Assembly (NCBI GenBank): GCA_045124505.1 | Contig: JBGVLZ010000021.1 | Location: 1-28,199 of the forward strand | Direction: 5' to 3' | Source: RGIG7213 sp045124505 | GTDB lineage: Bacteria; Bacillota; Clostridia; Oscillospirales; CAG-272 | DNA length: 28,199 bases | Shown here: in pieces, positions 16,875 through 25,084 of the stretch | Numbering within the stretch: the first letter of the stretch is position 1 | Layout of the letters: each line of letters starts with the position of its first letter | Program-made: the position numbers and the translations under genes | The notes under the pieces: generated by a model | What the model was told of the DNA's origin: nothing | Databases searched by the model: none | Seen by the model: only the letters and a program-made list of their open reading frames with translations

Positions 16875-17264
16875 TTATTTTCTTTTTAAAAATAGAAGTG
16901 AGGATAATATCACAACTGTGCCTATTACGCAGTATATCGGAAATACCTCTGTATTTCTGCCTGAATTTGTAATGATTCCTACTGTTATACAGCCTACAAT
17001 AAATGTTGCTAAACCTGCATTCCACAAATTAAATGTTATTCTCGAAACGCTTTTTTCTTTTTTTAATAGCAACAACAAAGCAGAAGGGAAGCACCCAAGC
17101 AAAAGCGGAAATAAAAACATATATTTCATATGAGTCGATGTCATGCCGTAGCTGAAATATGTGTATACCGCATTGAAAATGATGCATAGTACAGTGATTA
17201 TTAAATATACAGTTAAAGAGGTGCAAAGCCTTTTTTTATTTTTATCTGTAACCGATGTAAACAA
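16875..17264 (-). CDS. Small four-helix membrane protein of unknown function
   Basis: The 129-residue protein starts at TTG (minus strand), preceded by GAGAGG 9 bases upstream. It has four hydrophobic helices: about 15-36 (LTVYLIITVLCIIFNAVYTYF), 44-64, 75-98 and 105-125. A cluster of Lys/Glu (LLKKEKSVSR) lies between helices 2 and 3, and it ends in FLKRK. I do not recognise a family. Its start lies 23 bases inside the 3' end of the phosphodiester glycosidase gene, so the two are translationally coupled and may act together. The plus-strand frame over the same bases starts without a ribosome binding site and is not taken as a gene. Confidence 0.7.
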   Translation of the reverse strand: MFTSVTDKNKKRLCTSLTVYLIITVLCIIFNAVYTYFSYGMTSTHMKYMFLFPLLLGCFPSALLLLLKKEKSVSRITFNLWNAGLATFIVGCITVGIITNSGRNTEVFPIYCVIGTVVILSSLLFLKRK

Positions 17265-18276
17265 TGTCGCTGACCTCTCTTTCTGAAATTTTGCTGCCGC
17301 GGTTTACGGGTTTATTTACAACACGTCCGTTGAAATACATTGTTGAAGAACCTCCGCCGTCGAGATTATACGCAAGTGTACACCCACGGTCCTTCATAAC
17401 TTCGGCAAGCTGAACTAAGGAAAGCCCGCGGCTTTCTTTTGTTCTTCCGTCCGAAACTACAAAAACGTAATGAAGCTTATCTACGATCCCTACTGCAGTC
17501 CTTGGATTGCTTGCCATTGCCACACCGACCTCATCGCCCTCTTTTACTGCGATATTTGAGTTATTCACAAGCACGGGACCGAAAGTAAACAGCTGATATA
17601 CGCCCGAATTTAACAGTTCTTTTGCTGATATTTCACGTTCATTATAGACCTTGAACGATCCGTCATACATACAGCAAAGGTCGCCGTAATCGCAGTCATT
17701 TCTGATACTCTCTCGGTACAAAGTGCCGTTTTTAATGACATATCCTTTTTTGTCGGCGCCGTAATAATCGCCGTTTATCGCTAAAATTGCACCGTTGTTG
17801 CTTGCGATTTTAGATGTTTTTTCGGCAATATTCGTGCCGAATTTGTTTTTTGCAAGTGCAGTTTTGAAGTATTCCGCTGATGAAATGTAAACATCTGCAA
17901 TATACACTTCAGTGTCATGAATACGCACGGTTTCAAGCGTTATTTTTATATTTTCATCCTTGTATTCCGTGTCTGATATTATAGTTTCAGGTTCATCAGC
18001 TTCAGTTTCCACAGAATCGGTGACCGCGGTTATATCCGAAGTATCTTCGACGGGAACATCGGAGCCCTCAGCTTCAAATGAAGTTGTGTCTTCAGTGGGT
18101 GCCCCTGTATTTTCTCCGAATAAAAATGTGACATCTGCACTTACAGCACCACCGTCAACTGACGGCTGTAATTCATTGGGAATGACAAAGGCATCAAGTA
18201 ATATTGCTAATGAAAGTAAAATTAAGAATACAGAATAAAAAACAGAAAAGACAAACGGTTTTTTAAATATTTTCAT
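17242..18276 (-). CDS. Phosphodiester glycosidase (NAGPA-like) family secreted or membrane-anchored protein
   Basis: The 344-residue protein begins with a short cytoplasmic segment and one hydrophobic helix (about 12-32), likely a signal anchor. A linker rich in Thr, Ser, Glu and Asp follows (about 37-100). The remainder is a NAGPA/DUF2233-type domain with the family blocks AINGDYYG, RNDCDYGDLC, FTFGPVLVNN, NPRTAVGIVDKLHYVFVVSDGR, SRGLSLVQLAEVMKDRGC and the signature LAYNLDGGGSSTMYFNG. Family members cleave sugar-1-phosphodiester links, and bacterial ones are thought to act on exopolysaccharide or wall glycans; the substrate here is not known. AAAGGTG lies before the ATG. The downstream membrane gene overlaps its 3' end. 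Confidence 0.9.
   Translation of the reverse strand: MKIFKKPFVFSVFYSVFLILLSLAILLDAFVIPNELQPSVDGGAVSADVTFLFGENTGAPTEDTTSFEAEGSDVPVEDTSDITAVTDSVETEADEPETIISDTEYKDENIKITLETVRIHDTEVYIADVYISSAEYFKTALAKNKFGTNIAEKTSKIASNNGAILAINGDYYGADKKGYVIKNGTLYRESIRNDCDYGDLCCMYDGSFKVYNEREISAKELLNSGVYQLFTFGPVLVNNSNIAVKEGDEVGVAMASNPRTAVGIVDKLHYVFVVSDGRTKESRGLSLVQLAEVMKDRGCTLAYNLDGGGSSTMYFNGRVVNKPVNRGSKISEREVSDIVYIGYR
17274..17279 (-). promoter_or_regulatory. Ribosome binding site for the TTG-started membrane gene
   Basis: GAGAGG on the minus strand ends 9 bases before TTG (17264-17262). It lies within the last codons of the phosphodiester glycosidase gene, which decides the TTG start and implies coupling. Confidence 0.5.
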
Positions 18277-18372
18277 AGTACACCTTTTTAAGATTTATAA
18301 CTGTATAATACACCATTTGCATGTTTGCTGTGTGAAAGAAATGTGAAAGTTTGCCATAAAAAAAGAAAATAA

Positions 18373-18399
18373 ATAAAGCACAGTAGAACTGTGCTTTAT
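18373..18399 (-). terminator. Rho-independent terminator after the dockerin leucine-rich repeat gene
   Basis: A perfect 11-bp inverted repeat (ATAAAGCACAG / CTGTGCTTTAT) has a 5-nt loop and is followed on the minus strand by TTATTTTCTTTTTTTATG. It sits 12 bases after the stop of the gene ending at 18412 and separates it from the phosphodiester glycosidase unit. Confidence 0.92.
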
Positions 18400-18411
18400 A
18401 AATTGTGAATA

Positions 18412-20316
18412 CTAAAAAAACATATCACGAAGCTTTATTAAATCTGTTCTGTCTATATCTCCGTCTCCGTCTATATCGGCACTGTCCTTTATAATAGCCG
18501 TCTTGGCATTATTTATGTACAGGCTTAAACGCACAATGTCTTTTCCGTTTATTACACCGTCGCCGTTTGCATCACCTAAAATGTAATCAGTATACATAAT
18601 TTCGAAATTGATTCCGTATTCCGAACAATGCTTCTGTATTTCTGATGCGATATAGCATTTTACAAGTATTTTGTTACATTCAGAAAAAGCGTATTCGTTA
18701 ACAGTTGTAACTTTTTCGGTTACCGTGACGTTTGCAAGCCTGTCGCAGTCATAAAAAGCAAAACCATTTACCGTTTTGACATTTGAAATGTTAACACCGC
18801 TGATAAGATCGCAGTTTATAAAAGCACCTCGTCCTATAGTTTCAGTCTGGGAATTAATTGTTACAGTCCCAGTTTTTCCTTCCGGACAGATATAAACCGT
18901 TTTCTTTGTGCTATTGTACAGAATACCGTTTTCAGATGAAAAGTTACTGTTTGATGAAGCGACAGATATTGAAGTCAGCGAGTAAGATTCCAAAAATGCA
19001 TATCTGTGAATGTTGCGTACATTTGACGGAATTGTAATGCTTTTAAGCTCGGTTATAGAAAAAGCACGAAGTCCTATAGACTCAAGTGATGTCGGCAAAT
19101 TTATTCCCGTCAGGGATAAACAGCCCAAAAATGCAAAATCTCCGATGTTTTTTACATTACTCATCGAAACACTTGAAAGGTAACTGCATTCGGAAAAAGC
19201 GGCTTTACTGATGTATTTTACTGATTCACCGAGCGCAACGGATGTAAGCGATGAAGATGCAAAAGCATGCTCACCTATAATTTCAATACAGTATACGACC
19301 GATACAGATCTTATAATTGTATTATTTTCAAATGCACCGTTTCCTACACTTGTTATCTTATATCCGTTATAAAATAAGGGAAGTGTAATATCAGCGCTTG
19401 TGCCGTTGTAACCTTCAATTGTTGCCGCATTGTTCTTAACCGTTATTATAAAATCTGAAGGATCGGTTACAGCAACAAAATCAGCACCTGACGATTTTGC
19501 GAATGTTTCAGATGCCGAACCTGCCACACCGACCAGTGTAAACGGTGTGCTTGATGTGAAGGCTTTTGACTGTATCGAGGTAACAGAAGGCGGAATATAA
19601 AGATATTTCAGTCTTTCAGCGTTTGTAAAAGCACCTGAAAAAATATATGTAACAGGCAAACCGCCGTGTGTTTCGGGTATTGCTATCGCATTTTCCGAAG
19701 TTGTACAGCCTGAAACGCCGTAGCCGTTTCCGTACTTAGTGAAAGTAAATGTGGAATCGGTGTATTCGGGAAGTTCTTTTTCCGCTTCACGCTCCTGCTC
19801 ATACTGTATAGCATCAGCTTCGGATGAGAAAAATCCTATATATTCAACGTCTATGGTACAGCTTAAAAGATCCGTTTGATGCGACTGCAAGGGGTCAAAA
19901 CGGAAAATTGTTTTATTTGTCCAGTTTGCACCTGCCGCAGTTGCATCAACTATTACCGTATTCCACTCACCGTTGCCGTTCCAATTTATCATAACGGAAG
20001 GCTCAGCACTTTTGAAATAGATCTGACCGTTTACAGAAGAGGTAGTCCTGTATTTTATTAAAATGAATTTATCGGTAATGGTTGCCGTGCTTTTCCTCAG
20101 ATGAACATAAGGGTCATTGTTCAACGCTCTGAAAGTGACATAATCGCCCATATTTGTCATTTCAACACCGCTTATAATGTTATTCGGTGCATAACAGAGG
20201 TCTTCGCTTTCGTAAATATCGGCAGGAGTTACAGCACTTGCCGATATTGCCATGAAGATAAAAAACATACTGATGACAAAGCAGGGAAGAAAGAATTTTT
20301 TAAAATAATTACTCAT
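18412..20316 (-). CDS. Secreted BspA-like leucine-rich repeat protein with dockerin
   Basis: The 634-residue protein has a signal peptide (about 1-28, FFLPCFVISMFFIFMAISASA). An N-terminal beta-sandwich-like module follows (about 45-165): NDPYVHLRK, ILIKYRTTSS, GEWNTVIVDATA, IFRFDPLQ and VEYIGFF suggest a carbohydrate-binding-like fold. Then come degenerate leucine-rich repeats of the LRR_5 type (about 205-570; for example SVGNGAFENNTIIRSVSVV, YISKAAFSECSYLSSVSM, SIGLRAFSITELKSITIP). A dockerin ends the protein (about 579-634; loops DANGDGVINGKD and DIDGDGDIDRTD). Unlike the left-edge protein, its repeats are divergent in DNA. CGGAG lies before the ATG. It is the only dockerin protein here without the pre-dockerin module. 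It probably acts at the cell surface; the ligand is unknown. Confidence 0.87.
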   Translation of the reverse strand: MSNYFKKFFLPCFVISMFFIFMAISASAVTPADIYESEDLCYAPNNIISGVEMTNMGDYVTFRALNNDPYVHLRKSTATITDKFILIKYRTTSSVNGQIYFKSAEPSVMINWNGNGEWNTVIVDATAAGANWTNKTIFRFDPLQSHQTDLLSCTIDVEYIGFFSSEADAIQYEQEREAEKELPEYTDSTFTFTKYGNGYGVSGCTTSENAIAIPETHGGLPVTYIFSGAFTNAERLKYLYIPPSVTSIQSKAFTSSTPFTLVGVAGSASETFAKSSGADFVAVTDPSDFIITVKNNAATIEGYNGTSADITLPLFYNGYKITSVGNGAFENNTIIRSVSVVYCIEIIGEHAFASSSLTSVALGESVKYISKAAFSECSYLSSVSMSNVKNIGDFAFLGCLSLTGINLPTSLESIGLRAFSITELKSITIPSNVRNIHRYAFLESYSLTSISVASSNSNFSSENGILYNSTKKTVYICPEGKTGTVTINSQTETIGRGAFINCDLISGVNISNVKTVNGFAFYDCDRLANVTVTEKVTTVNEYAFSECNKILVKCYIASEIQKHCSEYGINFEIMYTDYILGDANGDGVINGKDIVRLSLYINNAKTAIIKDSADIDGDGDIDRTDLIKLRDMFF

Positions 20317-20333
20317 TTTATTCTCCGTAGAAA

Positions 20334-20364
20334 ATGAGGCGGCGTGTTAATCTCGCCGCCTCAT
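20334..20364 (-). terminator. Intergenic hairpin, probably a partial terminator, between the glucosaminidase and leucine-rich repeat genes
   Basis: A perfect 11-bp GC-rich stem (ATGAGGCGGCG / CGCCGCCTCAT) with a 9-nt loop lies 7 bases after the stop of the upstream minus-strand gene. On the minus strand only TTTT follows before the ribosome binding site of the next gene, 7 bases later. It could terminate some transcripts or protect a 3' end; the next gene has no promoter of its own in the 55-bp gap. Confidence 0.7.
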
Positions 20365-20371
20365 AATTGGA

Positions 20372-22693
20372 TCAGTTGCCAACTGAATCCACAACGTTCT
20401 TAAGATCGTTCTGGTTCAATGTGCCGTCTTTGTCTAAGTCGCCTGCCGCTTTGAAACCGACTACAGACTGACCTGAAAGCTGTTTCTTGATTCTTATAAC
20501 GTCAACGCCGTTTACAATACCGTTTCCGTCAAAGTCACCGGGAACTATGATGATACCCGCTTTTACGAAAACACCACCGACGTTACGCTTTACAACGTAA
20601 CCCGAGCCTGCTATCTTGGACGGATCAACCTGGTTGCCCGAATGGTCAAATATCGCACTGGGTGCGTTTATGTTTGCAAGAATATCCGCAACAGTTGTGT
20701 TGGGAGATACATCGAAGAGGTAATCTTCGCCTTCATATTCTTCGTATGAATATGTACTGAAGCTATGCAAAGGAATATCGTAAGAATCAGCAAGTGTTAC
20801 ATTGATCTTGAATGTACCTACCACGAATGTCTTACCTGACTTTGTGTGACCCTGTACAGTACCTGTATGTGTACCTATTGTAAGATTTGAAGTATCAACC
20901 GTATCAGCGAATGCATGGCAATCAAGACAAGCATCTACAAGATCCTTGGGCTGTGTTGCGATAACGTCGGGACGCTCTGATTTAGCGAGGATTATGGGAT
21001 CATAACCGTCAAACGTGAGCGTAAATCCGTTCAGACCGCTGGGAGCAAGTGCCCAACCGTGTGTAGAGAATGACTGTCCGTGCTCAATATTCAATACGTC
21101 CTTGCTTGAAGGAGCATCAAATGCCTTGATAACAGCACTTAATTCGGATTCGATCGTGAGATTGATAAGTGCAAGAGGGAAGTTTTGTTCCTTTTCATTT
21201 GATGAAAGGGCACCCGATCTGGCTTTGATTATAATGATGTGGTTACCGGGGGACATCTGACTTACGTCAATTGTTCCGGTGTAAGCATTTATGCTGTGCG
21301 AACCGTAGTTCGACATGTTTGTTTGAACATCCTGCCTGAATGAAGCGTTCAATTGCTTCCAGTTTGTTCCGTAGTCAACGCTGTAATAGTAACCTGTCGT
21401 TTTAAGTGTTGAGATACCCCAACCTGCAAAGGTGAGTATGGGATTTGTATCAGAGTTTATCGTGTAGGAGATCTCTGCGATTCTGTTTGCCTGTGAAGAG
21501 GATGCGGGAACGTCGATACCAGTTGCAAATGAGAACTTATCCTTCTGGAAATATGTTCCGGGGTCACTTGTTGAGGAAGGCATACCTTCGTATACAGGGA
21601 TGATAAACTTGAATTTGATGTCAAGGTTAGAGGAAAGCGCTGTCTGCATTGTACGGCTTTCGGAATAGGGAGCCATAAGGTTCTGCATATACTGATATTC
21701 GAAGTTTACACATTTGCCGTCGATAACGCTTCGAGCATCAACGTTGAACTTCTGATAGTACAGTGTGTGACGGTAAGAAGCAAGATATGTATCGCGAAGC
21801 TTAACAACACCGCCTTCAATTGCCTTCATTCTTGTTGTCCAAGGACCTGTTTCGGCAACGCCCTTCTGCGCTTCCTTCATACCGCCGAGCCAGATAGCAA
21901 AGTAACCGTCACCGGCAGCACCGATATTGAAATAGTTGTAATAACCGTTGTAATTTTTAAGTGAAGAACCGTATCCTGAAGAAGGTGCGCCGTTTGTACC
22001 GTTTACGTACGAAGTATAAAGTGTTGTACCGCAAGAACCCGAAATAAGCGGGCTTGTACCGTCAGTACCTTGCTCCTGCTTCAGACGTGCTGCAACAAAT
22101 ACGGGGTTTACGTTGTATTTGTTACCAAGCTCAATGAAGTACTGTGCGTATGTCTTGGAGTTGCCTGCATCGGGAATGACTGCATTTGCCATAAATGTTC
22201 CCTTGAGGGCTGTTTCAACGTCTGCAACAGTGTAGGGAGTTGAACCCTTGTAAAGGTCAAGGAACATAAATATGTGTCTTTCATCAAGGTAGTTTCTCGG
22301 GTCCATAGCATATTTAACAGCTGCTGTGTTAGCAGGATACCAACCGGAGTCATAAGATGTCCAGTTCTTTATGTATGCGCTTCCCGAATATGTTGAAACA
22401 AGGTTTCTGTCCTCAGGGGACATTTCCCTGGAAATTACATAGTCCCATGTGTAAGGACCGGGTCTTCCGTAGTCACGGCTGAGCTGTGTAATGTTTGATG
22501 CTTCAAATATCCAGTCGGGGTGGATCATGTGAAGGTTTGTCAGCTTTTCCGCATATGCCTCGGGGAAGCCGATGTTGCGAAGATGCTGATAATAAAGCTG
22601 ATATTCGCCTGCTGCAACATTTGTAAAGGGAATTATTGCAAAAAGTGTTGCAACACACAATACAATTGCTAAAAATTTACGTGATAATTTCAT
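20372..22693 (-). CDS. Secreted glucosaminidase-like (GH73-type) peptidoglycan hydrolase with dockerin
   Basis: The 773-residue protein has a signal peptide (about 1-28, ending NVAA). The N-terminal enzyme domain (about 29-330) resembles LytD/GH73 beta-N-acetylglucosaminidases: MIHPDWIFEAS, DPRNYLDERHIFMF, NPVFVAARLKQEQGTDG (candidate catalytic E207), YNYFNIGAAGDGYFAIWLGGM. These enzymes cut the GlcNAc-MurNAc glycan. Two beta-rich modules follow: AGWGIST...YYYSVDYG...FRQDV (about 430-535) and HGWALAPSG... (about 550-645). The C-terminus has a pre-dockerin module (about 660-715) and a dockerin (about 717-773; loops DFDGNGIVNGVD and DLDKDGTLNQND). CAGGAG precedes the ATG. The 22-bp gap from the upstream paralogue indicates cotranscription. 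Confidence 0.88.
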   Translation of the reverse strand: MKLSRKFLAIVLCVATLFAIIPFTNVAAGEYQLYYQHLRNIGFPEAYAEKLTNLHMIHPDWIFEASNITQLSRDYGRPGPYTWDYVISREMSPEDRNLVSTYSGSAYIKNWTSYDSGWYPANTAAVKYAMDPRNYLDERHIFMFLDLYKGSTPYTVADVETALKGTFMANAVIPDAGNSKTYAQYFIELGNKYNVNPVFVAARLKQEQGTDGTSPLISGSCGTTLYTSYVNGTNGAPSSGYGSSLKNYNGYYNYFNIGAAGDGYFAIWLGGMKEAQKGVAETGPWTTRMKAIEGGVVKLRDTYLASYRHTLYYQKFNVDARSVIDGKCVNFEYQYMQNLMAPYSESRTMQTALSSNLDIKFKFIIPVYEGMPSSTSDPGTYFQKDKFSFATGIDVPASSSQANRIAEISYTINSDTNPILTFAGWGISTLKTTGYYYSVDYGTNWKQLNASFRQDVQTNMSNYGSHSINAYTGTIDVSQMSPGNHIIIIKARSGALSSNEKEQNFPLALINLTIESELSAVIKAFDAPSSKDVLNIEHGQSFSTHGWALAPSGLNGFTLTFDGYDPIILAKSERPDVIATQPKDLVDACLDCHAFADTVDTSNLTIGTHTGTVQGHTKSGKTFVVGTFKINVTLADSYDIPLHSFSTYSYEEYEGEDYLFDVSPNTTVADILANINAPSAIFDHSGNQVDPSKIAGSGYVVKRNVGGVFVKAGIIIVPGDFDGNGIVNGVDVIRIKKQLSGQSVVGFKAAGDLDKDGTLNQNDLKNVVDSVGN

Positions 22694-22715
22694 TTTTTTA
22701 CTCCTGGGAAATTGT

Positions 22716-24650
22716 TTAGTTGCCTATTAAAGCTACAAGTGACTTAAGATCTGACTGAGAAATTGTGTTCGTTCCGTCAAAGTCAGCTGCTTCAATATAT
22801 CCGTTTGTTTCAGCTGCTGCTATTTTCTTTGCACGGATAAGGTCCTTACCGTTAATGATACCGTCGCCTGTTGTGTCTGCTTTTACAATGACAATAGCTT
22901 CGTCAAATACCATTGAATATTTATAGTACTGAACCTTATATCCTGTCTTGAGAATTCCTGATGATACTGTAAAGCCATTTTCATCAACGATTCTGCATTC
23001 ATCGTTAAGGTTTGCAAGAAGATTTGCAACTGTTTCGCCTGCGTTGATGTTCGTGAGCGTTTTACCGCTTACAGTATTTCCAAGCTTGTATGCGCCTGAA
23101 TTTACTTCAATTTCACCGCCCTCGGCAATACATGTAAGTGTAAAGGAAGCGATAGGATACGTTTCATTGTTTTCGAGCTTACCTCTCAATCTTACAACGT
23201 GTGTACCCATGCCGTATTTAGTCATATCAACGGAAAGGTTGAATGCGTTCATCGATCCGTGTGTATATCCGCCGATGGCGTTCTGTACGTCTGCACGGAG
23301 TCCTGCCTGTGCATTTACCCAGTCGCCGCCGTCAACGCTGAACTGATATGCAGAACGTGCTTTTGTATGTACGCTCCAACCGCCGACAGAGAATACTGTC
23401 GAGGCGGCAAAGTTGAATGTAAGAGAATTTCTTGTTACACCGCCTTGGGGTGTTCCGCCTGCGGGCACGTCAATATTTGAAAGGAATCCTGATGTATCTG
23501 TGAACTTTGTGCCGGGGTCCCTTTGAGGTGTGTCGGGCATTCCGCTGTATACAGGTATTACGAATTTATATGCATAATCAACAATATCGTATTCGATATA
23601 TCCCTGAAACTGTGCGTAAGCTTCGGAATATGTAGCGTAGACTGTCTGCATAAACTGTCCTTCAAAGTTACGGTCGCCTGCGCGAGGGTCAACATTAAAT
23701 TTCTGCAGGTAAAGTATATTCTGATATTGGTCTATATATTTTGCTTTCAGCTTGCGAATACCGCCTGTGAGGGCTTTCATATGTGTATTCCAGCCTTCAT
23801 TTCTTGACTCCTGCATTGCATGAAGATAAATGTTGAAGTAACCGTCTCCCCATGCTTCAATGTTGAAATAATTGTAAAGACCGTTGTATGAAGTAAGTTC
23901 GCTGTAACTGTGACTACCGTTGGCACCTTCTGTCCAATCATCATAATATTCCCACAGTTTATCGCCGCACTTACCGTTAAGAAGAGGCTTTGTATTACCG
24001 TCAACACCCTTTTCCTGTCTGAGACGGGCAGCGAGAAACATCGGGTCGATACCAATCGATGTTGCTGTATTGTAAACTACCTGCGCATATGTAAGCCTTT
24101 GCGGGTTGTCGGAACCGGGAACTACCGCATTGTGCATAAATGTACCTGAAAATACACGGTTTACAGAATCAGCAGTGCATACGTTTGTGCTTGGATCGTA
24201 ACTAAGATCCTTAAACAAAAACATGCGCTTTTCATTAAAGAAGTTTCTCGGATCCATGAAGAACTTAAGTGTTGCTTCGCTTACAGGGCATTTACCGGAG
24301 TCATATTTCTCAGTATAGTACATCCAATAAGCTGAGTATTCACTGGAACTACCGATGAGGTTATTACCTTCGCCTTCAGATGTTCCAAAAAGCTCCGTTT
24401 GGATGACGTAATTCCAAGTGTATTGAGGTTTCATCTCTGTGATCTTCAAAGGCTCAAATACCCAGTTGGGGTGATTTACGTGCAGGTCTGCAAGACGTGT
24501 CACGTACGATTCGGGGAATCCTTTGTCGCGAAGCGACTGCTTATAAGCTTCGTCGCCGAAGGCAGGGTTTGCGTTTGCCGTTATTGCAGCGCAGGACACT
24601 ATAAAAGTGACTGCAAGCAAAACAGACAAAATTCTTTTTAAGTGTTTCAT
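22716..24650 (-). CDS. Secreted glucosaminidase-like (GH73-type) peptidoglycan hydrolase with dockerin, paralogue
   Basis: The 644-residue protein has a signal peptide (about 1-27, ending TANA). Its enzyme domain parallels the neighbouring 773-residue protein: HVNHPNWVFEPLKI, FMDPRNFFNEKRMFLFKDL, DPMFLAARLRQEKGVDG (candidate catalytic E213), YNYFNIEAWGDGYFNIYLHAM, KFNVDPRAGDRNFEGQFMQ. A single beta-rich module follows (GGWSVHTK...YQFSVDGG...LRADVQNA, about 405-500), then a pre-dockerin module (TVANLLANLN...GYKVQYYK) and a dockerin (about 589-644). The first dockerin loop DTTGDGIINGKD is canonical, but the second reads DFDGTNTISQSD with Thr where the third calcium ligand should be. AAGGAGG lies before the ATG. 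It is the promoter-proximal gene of the minus-strand hydrolase unit. Confidence 0.88.
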   Translation of the reverse strand: MKHLKRILSVLLAVTFIVSCAAITANANPAFGDEAYKQSLRDKGFPESYVTRLADLHVNHPNWVFEPLKITEMKPQYTWNYVIQTELFGTSEGEGNNLIGSSSEYSAYWMYYTEKYDSGKCPVSEATLKFFMDPRNFFNEKRMFLFKDLSYDPSTNVCTADSVNRVFSGTFMHNAVVPGSDNPQRLTYAQVVYNTATSIGIDPMFLAARLRQEKGVDGNTKPLLNGKCGDKLWEYYDDWTEGANGSHSYSELTSYNGLYNYFNIEAWGDGYFNIYLHAMQESRNEGWNTHMKALTGGIRKLKAKYIDQYQNILYLQKFNVDPRAGDRNFEGQFMQTVYATYSEAYAQFQGYIEYDIVDYAYKFVIPVYSGMPDTPQRDPGTKFTDTSGFLSNIDVPAGGTPQGGVTRNSLTFNFAASTVFSVGGWSVHTKARSAYQFSVDGGDWVNAQAGLRADVQNAIGGYTHGSMNAFNLSVDMTKYGMGTHVVRLRGKLENNETYPIASFTLTCIAEGGEIEVNSGAYKLGNTVSGKTLTNINAGETVANLLANLNDECRIVDENGFTVSSGILKTGYKVQYYKYSMVFDEAIVIVKADTTGDGIINGKDLIRAKKIAAAETNGYIEAADFDGTNTISQSDLKSLVALIGN

Positions 24651-24720
24651 GCTTGTCCTCCTTTATGTTGGAAAATATTTTGTAAACACAATAAGGCTAT
24701 TGGTTTACTCTTACCATTAT

Positions 24721-24749
24721 ATATTAATACAAAATACCAAAAATATCAA
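24721..24749 (-). promoter_or_regulatory. Candidate promoter of the minus-strand glucosaminidase unit
   Basis: On the minus strand TTGATA (24749-24744) is followed after 17 bp by TAATAT (24726-24721). A TATAAT directly after it (24721-24716) would give a spacer that is too long. The start site would lie about 60 bases before the ATG at 24650. Confidence 0.5.
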
Positions 24750-25024
24750 TAGGTTATGAAAATTTTCTGATTTTCACAAAGCACAGCTGTTTGATTTGTT
24801 GAAAATGCACAAAATTAGTACAAATGTAAACTTTTAATGACTAAAATGATATATTTTTTCTCCGCTTTGAAAATGTTATCATCGATAATGATTTTTGCCG
24901 CTATTGTTACCAAACTTAACAGTTTCGGGATCTTTTTCGGTTTTTAGCTCTGAAAACAATATTTTTGTTCATGTTGCACAAAAAAGCTCCGAAAAGTTTG
25001 TCGTATTTATTTTTCTTGCCTTTA

Positions 25025-25054
25025 TTGACAGTTAAAGGTAAGGTATGATAAAAT
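25025..25054 (+). promoter_or_regulatory. Sigma-A type promoter of the amidase gene
   Basis: A consensus TTGACA (25025-25030) is followed after 18 bp by TAAAAT (25049-25054). This predicts a start about 25 bases before the ATG at 25085, just upstream of AAAGGAG. Confidence 0.7.
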
Positions 25055-25084
25055 AAATCTGTAATAAATTAAAGGAGAACACAT

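Larger units (their letters stand above)
24651..25084. other. AT-rich divergent intergenic region between the glucosaminidase and amidase units
   Basis: This is the longest gene-free stretch. It holds promoters at both ends, one facing each unit. The middle (about 24750-25020) shows no convincing reading frame or RNA gene. It contains a small dyad TTATC/GATAA (24876-24888), the word TGCACAAAA twice in the same orientation (near 24806 and 24975), and an imperfect AAACT/AGTTT hairpin near 24909-24929. Any of these could be a regulator site, but none is strong. Confidence 0.6.

Noticed and set aside
16750..17133. Plus-strand frame of 127 codons after the pseudo-ATPase gene
   Set aside because: It runs through the terminator hairpin, has no ribosome binding site, and is antisense to a better minus-strand membrane protein with coherent hydrophobic helices.
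18301..18333. Promoter of the phosphodiester glycosidase gene (TATTAT at 18310-18305, minus strand)
   Set aside because: A -10-like hexamer is present, but no -35 element is found at 16-18 bp, so I do not list it as a feature.
22108..22353. Minus-strand 81-codon frame inside the 773-residue glucosaminidase gene, and similar antisense frames elsewhere
   Set aside because: These are shadows of strong genes with signal peptides and conserved domains; none has its own ribosome binding site or recognisable domain.
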